6,011 nucleotides of DNA from an uncultured Oscillospiraceae bacterium (GTDB lineage Bacteria > Bacillota > Clostridia > UBA1381). Below, one piece after another: positions 5,376 to 6,011 of the stretch. Numbering within the stretch: position 1 is the first letter of the stretch; each line of letters opens with the position of its first letter. The stretch is taken from contig CAMNAT010000148.1 of assembly GCA_946531785.1 (NCBI GenBank), forward strand, positions 1 to 6,011, in the 5' to 3' direction. The position numbers were made by a program, and so were the translations under genes. The notes below the pieces were generated by a model. It ran no database searches and was not told where the DNA came from. It saw only the letters and a program-made list of their open reading frames with translations.

Positions 5376-6011
5376 TATATACTATCCCCCGATGACAGCT
5401 TAGCCGCCTGATCACTCGTTATCAAGGCATTGATAACCTCGTCAAGCTCTCCGTCAAGGAATTGGCTGAGCTTATATATAGTCATGTTTATCCTGTGGTC
5501 GGTTATCCGGCTCTGCGGGAAGTTGTATGTCCTTATCCTCTCACTGCGGTCTCCCGAGCCGACCTGCGACTTACGCGTATCCGCTATCTCGCGGTTGCGC
5601 TCCTCCTCCATTACCTCATATATTCTGGAACGGAGTATCTTCATCGCCTTTTCCTTATTCTGCAGCTGTGATTTCTCGTCCTGACACGAAACAACTATAC
5701 CGGTCGGTATATGCGTTATCCTGACAGCAGAATCCGTTGTGTTTACGCACTGACCGCCCGGACCGCCCGCGCGGAATACATCTATACGCAGATCGTTGCG
5801 GTTTATCTCGACCTCGACCTCCTCGACCTCGGGCAGCACAGCCACCGTTACAGCCGATGTGTGTATGCGTCCGCCCGATTCAGTCTCCGGCACACGCTGG
5901 ACGCGATGGACGCCGCTCTCATATTTCAACCGCGAATACGCGCCCTTGCCCTCAATGGCAAAGGATATCTCCTTATATCCGCCGAGCTCGGTCGGATTCG
6001 AGCTCAAGATC
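5375..6011 (-). CDS. prfA: Peptide chain release factor 1 (C-terminal part; start lies beyond the right edge)
   Basis: Recognises UAA and UAG in the ribosomal A site and triggers hydrolysis of the peptidyl-tRNA ester. About 211 residues are visible, matching roughly residue 149 to the end of the 360-residue E. coli protein. The frame stays open to the edge, so the apparent TTG near 6007 is an internal Leu. Numbering from that codon, the stop-codon-reading tripeptide is PET (40-42) in HRVQRVPETESGGRIHTS, the PxT form typical of RF1 rather than the SPF of RF2. The catalytic GGQ is at 84-86 in GGPGGQCVNTTDSAVRITH, and NTTDSAVR is also RF1-like. SGDRSERIRTYNFPQSRITDHR (from 151) is the conserved domain 3 block. 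The residue after GGQ is Cys instead of the common His, a tolerated variation in the family. The gene ends in TAATG with the DUF1294 gene. Its promoter, and possibly prmC, would lie to the right. Confidence 0.97.
   Translation of the reverse strand, partial: ILSSNPTELGGYKEISFAIEGKGAYSRLKYESGVHRVQRVPETESGGRIHTSAVTVAVLPEVEEVEVEINRNDLRIDVFRAGGPGGQCVNTTDSAVRITHIPTGIVVSCQDEKSQLQNKEKAMKILRSRIYEVMEEERNREIADTRKSQVGSGDRSERIRTYNFPQSRITDHRINMTIYKLSQFLDGELDEVINALITSDQAAKLSSGDSI
5384..5390 (-). promoter_or_regulatory. Weak ribosome-binding site of the DUF1294 gene, inside prfA
   Basis: On the minus strand GGGGGAT lies in the last codons of prfA, 9-10 bases before the ATG at 5375. It is an imperfect Shine-Dalgarno sequence, weaker than those of the plus-strand genes. 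Expression may therefore lean on coupling to prfA termination at the shared TAATG. Confidence 0.55.

Noticed and set aside
5744..5770. Cys instead of His after the GGQ of release factor 1 as an unusual active site
   Set aside because: GGQ itself is intact, and the following position varies (His, Ser, Cys) among functional RF1 proteins.

Overview
The window looks like ordinary chromosomal DNA from a low-to-moderate GC Firmicute, probably a gut-type clostridium near Ruminococcaceae/Oscillospiraceae. This is inferred from three things: the ecfT-truA gene order, a membrane-anchored propeller protein resembling DUF5711, and generally strong GGAGG ribosome-binding sites. No 16S gene or other phylogenetic marker allows a firmer placement. 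I see no mobile element, CRISPR array, tRNA, rRNA or riboswitch. No gap between genes exceeds about 50 bases.

Layout: two convergent gene blocks meet at one hairpin terminator (about 4863-4907). The plus-strand block has four genes: the 3' part of ecfT (T component of an energy-coupling factor vitamin transporter, cut by the left edge), truA (tRNA pseudouridine synthase), a 583-residue single-pass membrane protein with an acidic cytoplasmic tail and an external beta-propeller, and ilvD (dihydroxy-acid dehydratase of branched-chain amino-acid synthesis). The minus-strand block, read right to left, has the C-terminal 60% of prfA (release factor 1, cut by the right edge) and a small DUF1294 membrane protein.

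How the genes connect: a strong extended -10 promoter overlaps the ecfT stop codon and ends directly at the truA start. This suggests that truA, the propeller gene and ilvD form a transcription unit whose first gene is read from a leaderless or almost leaderless mRNA. truA/propeller gene and prfA/DUF1294 both join through a TAATG stop-start overlap, so translational coupling is likely in both. The functions are mostly housekeeping (vitamin uptake, tRNA modification, translation termination, amino-acid synthesis), and the two membrane proteins are of unknown function.

Most worth a second look: the near-leaderless truA promoter; the three spaced MGxT repeats in the cytoplasmic tail of the propeller protein, each with Val or Ile three residues after the Thr, as FHA domains prefer in phosphothreonine ligands; and the propeller gene plus ilvD placed where many Firmicutes carry rplM-rpsI. 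I found no convincing evidence of a wholly new system.
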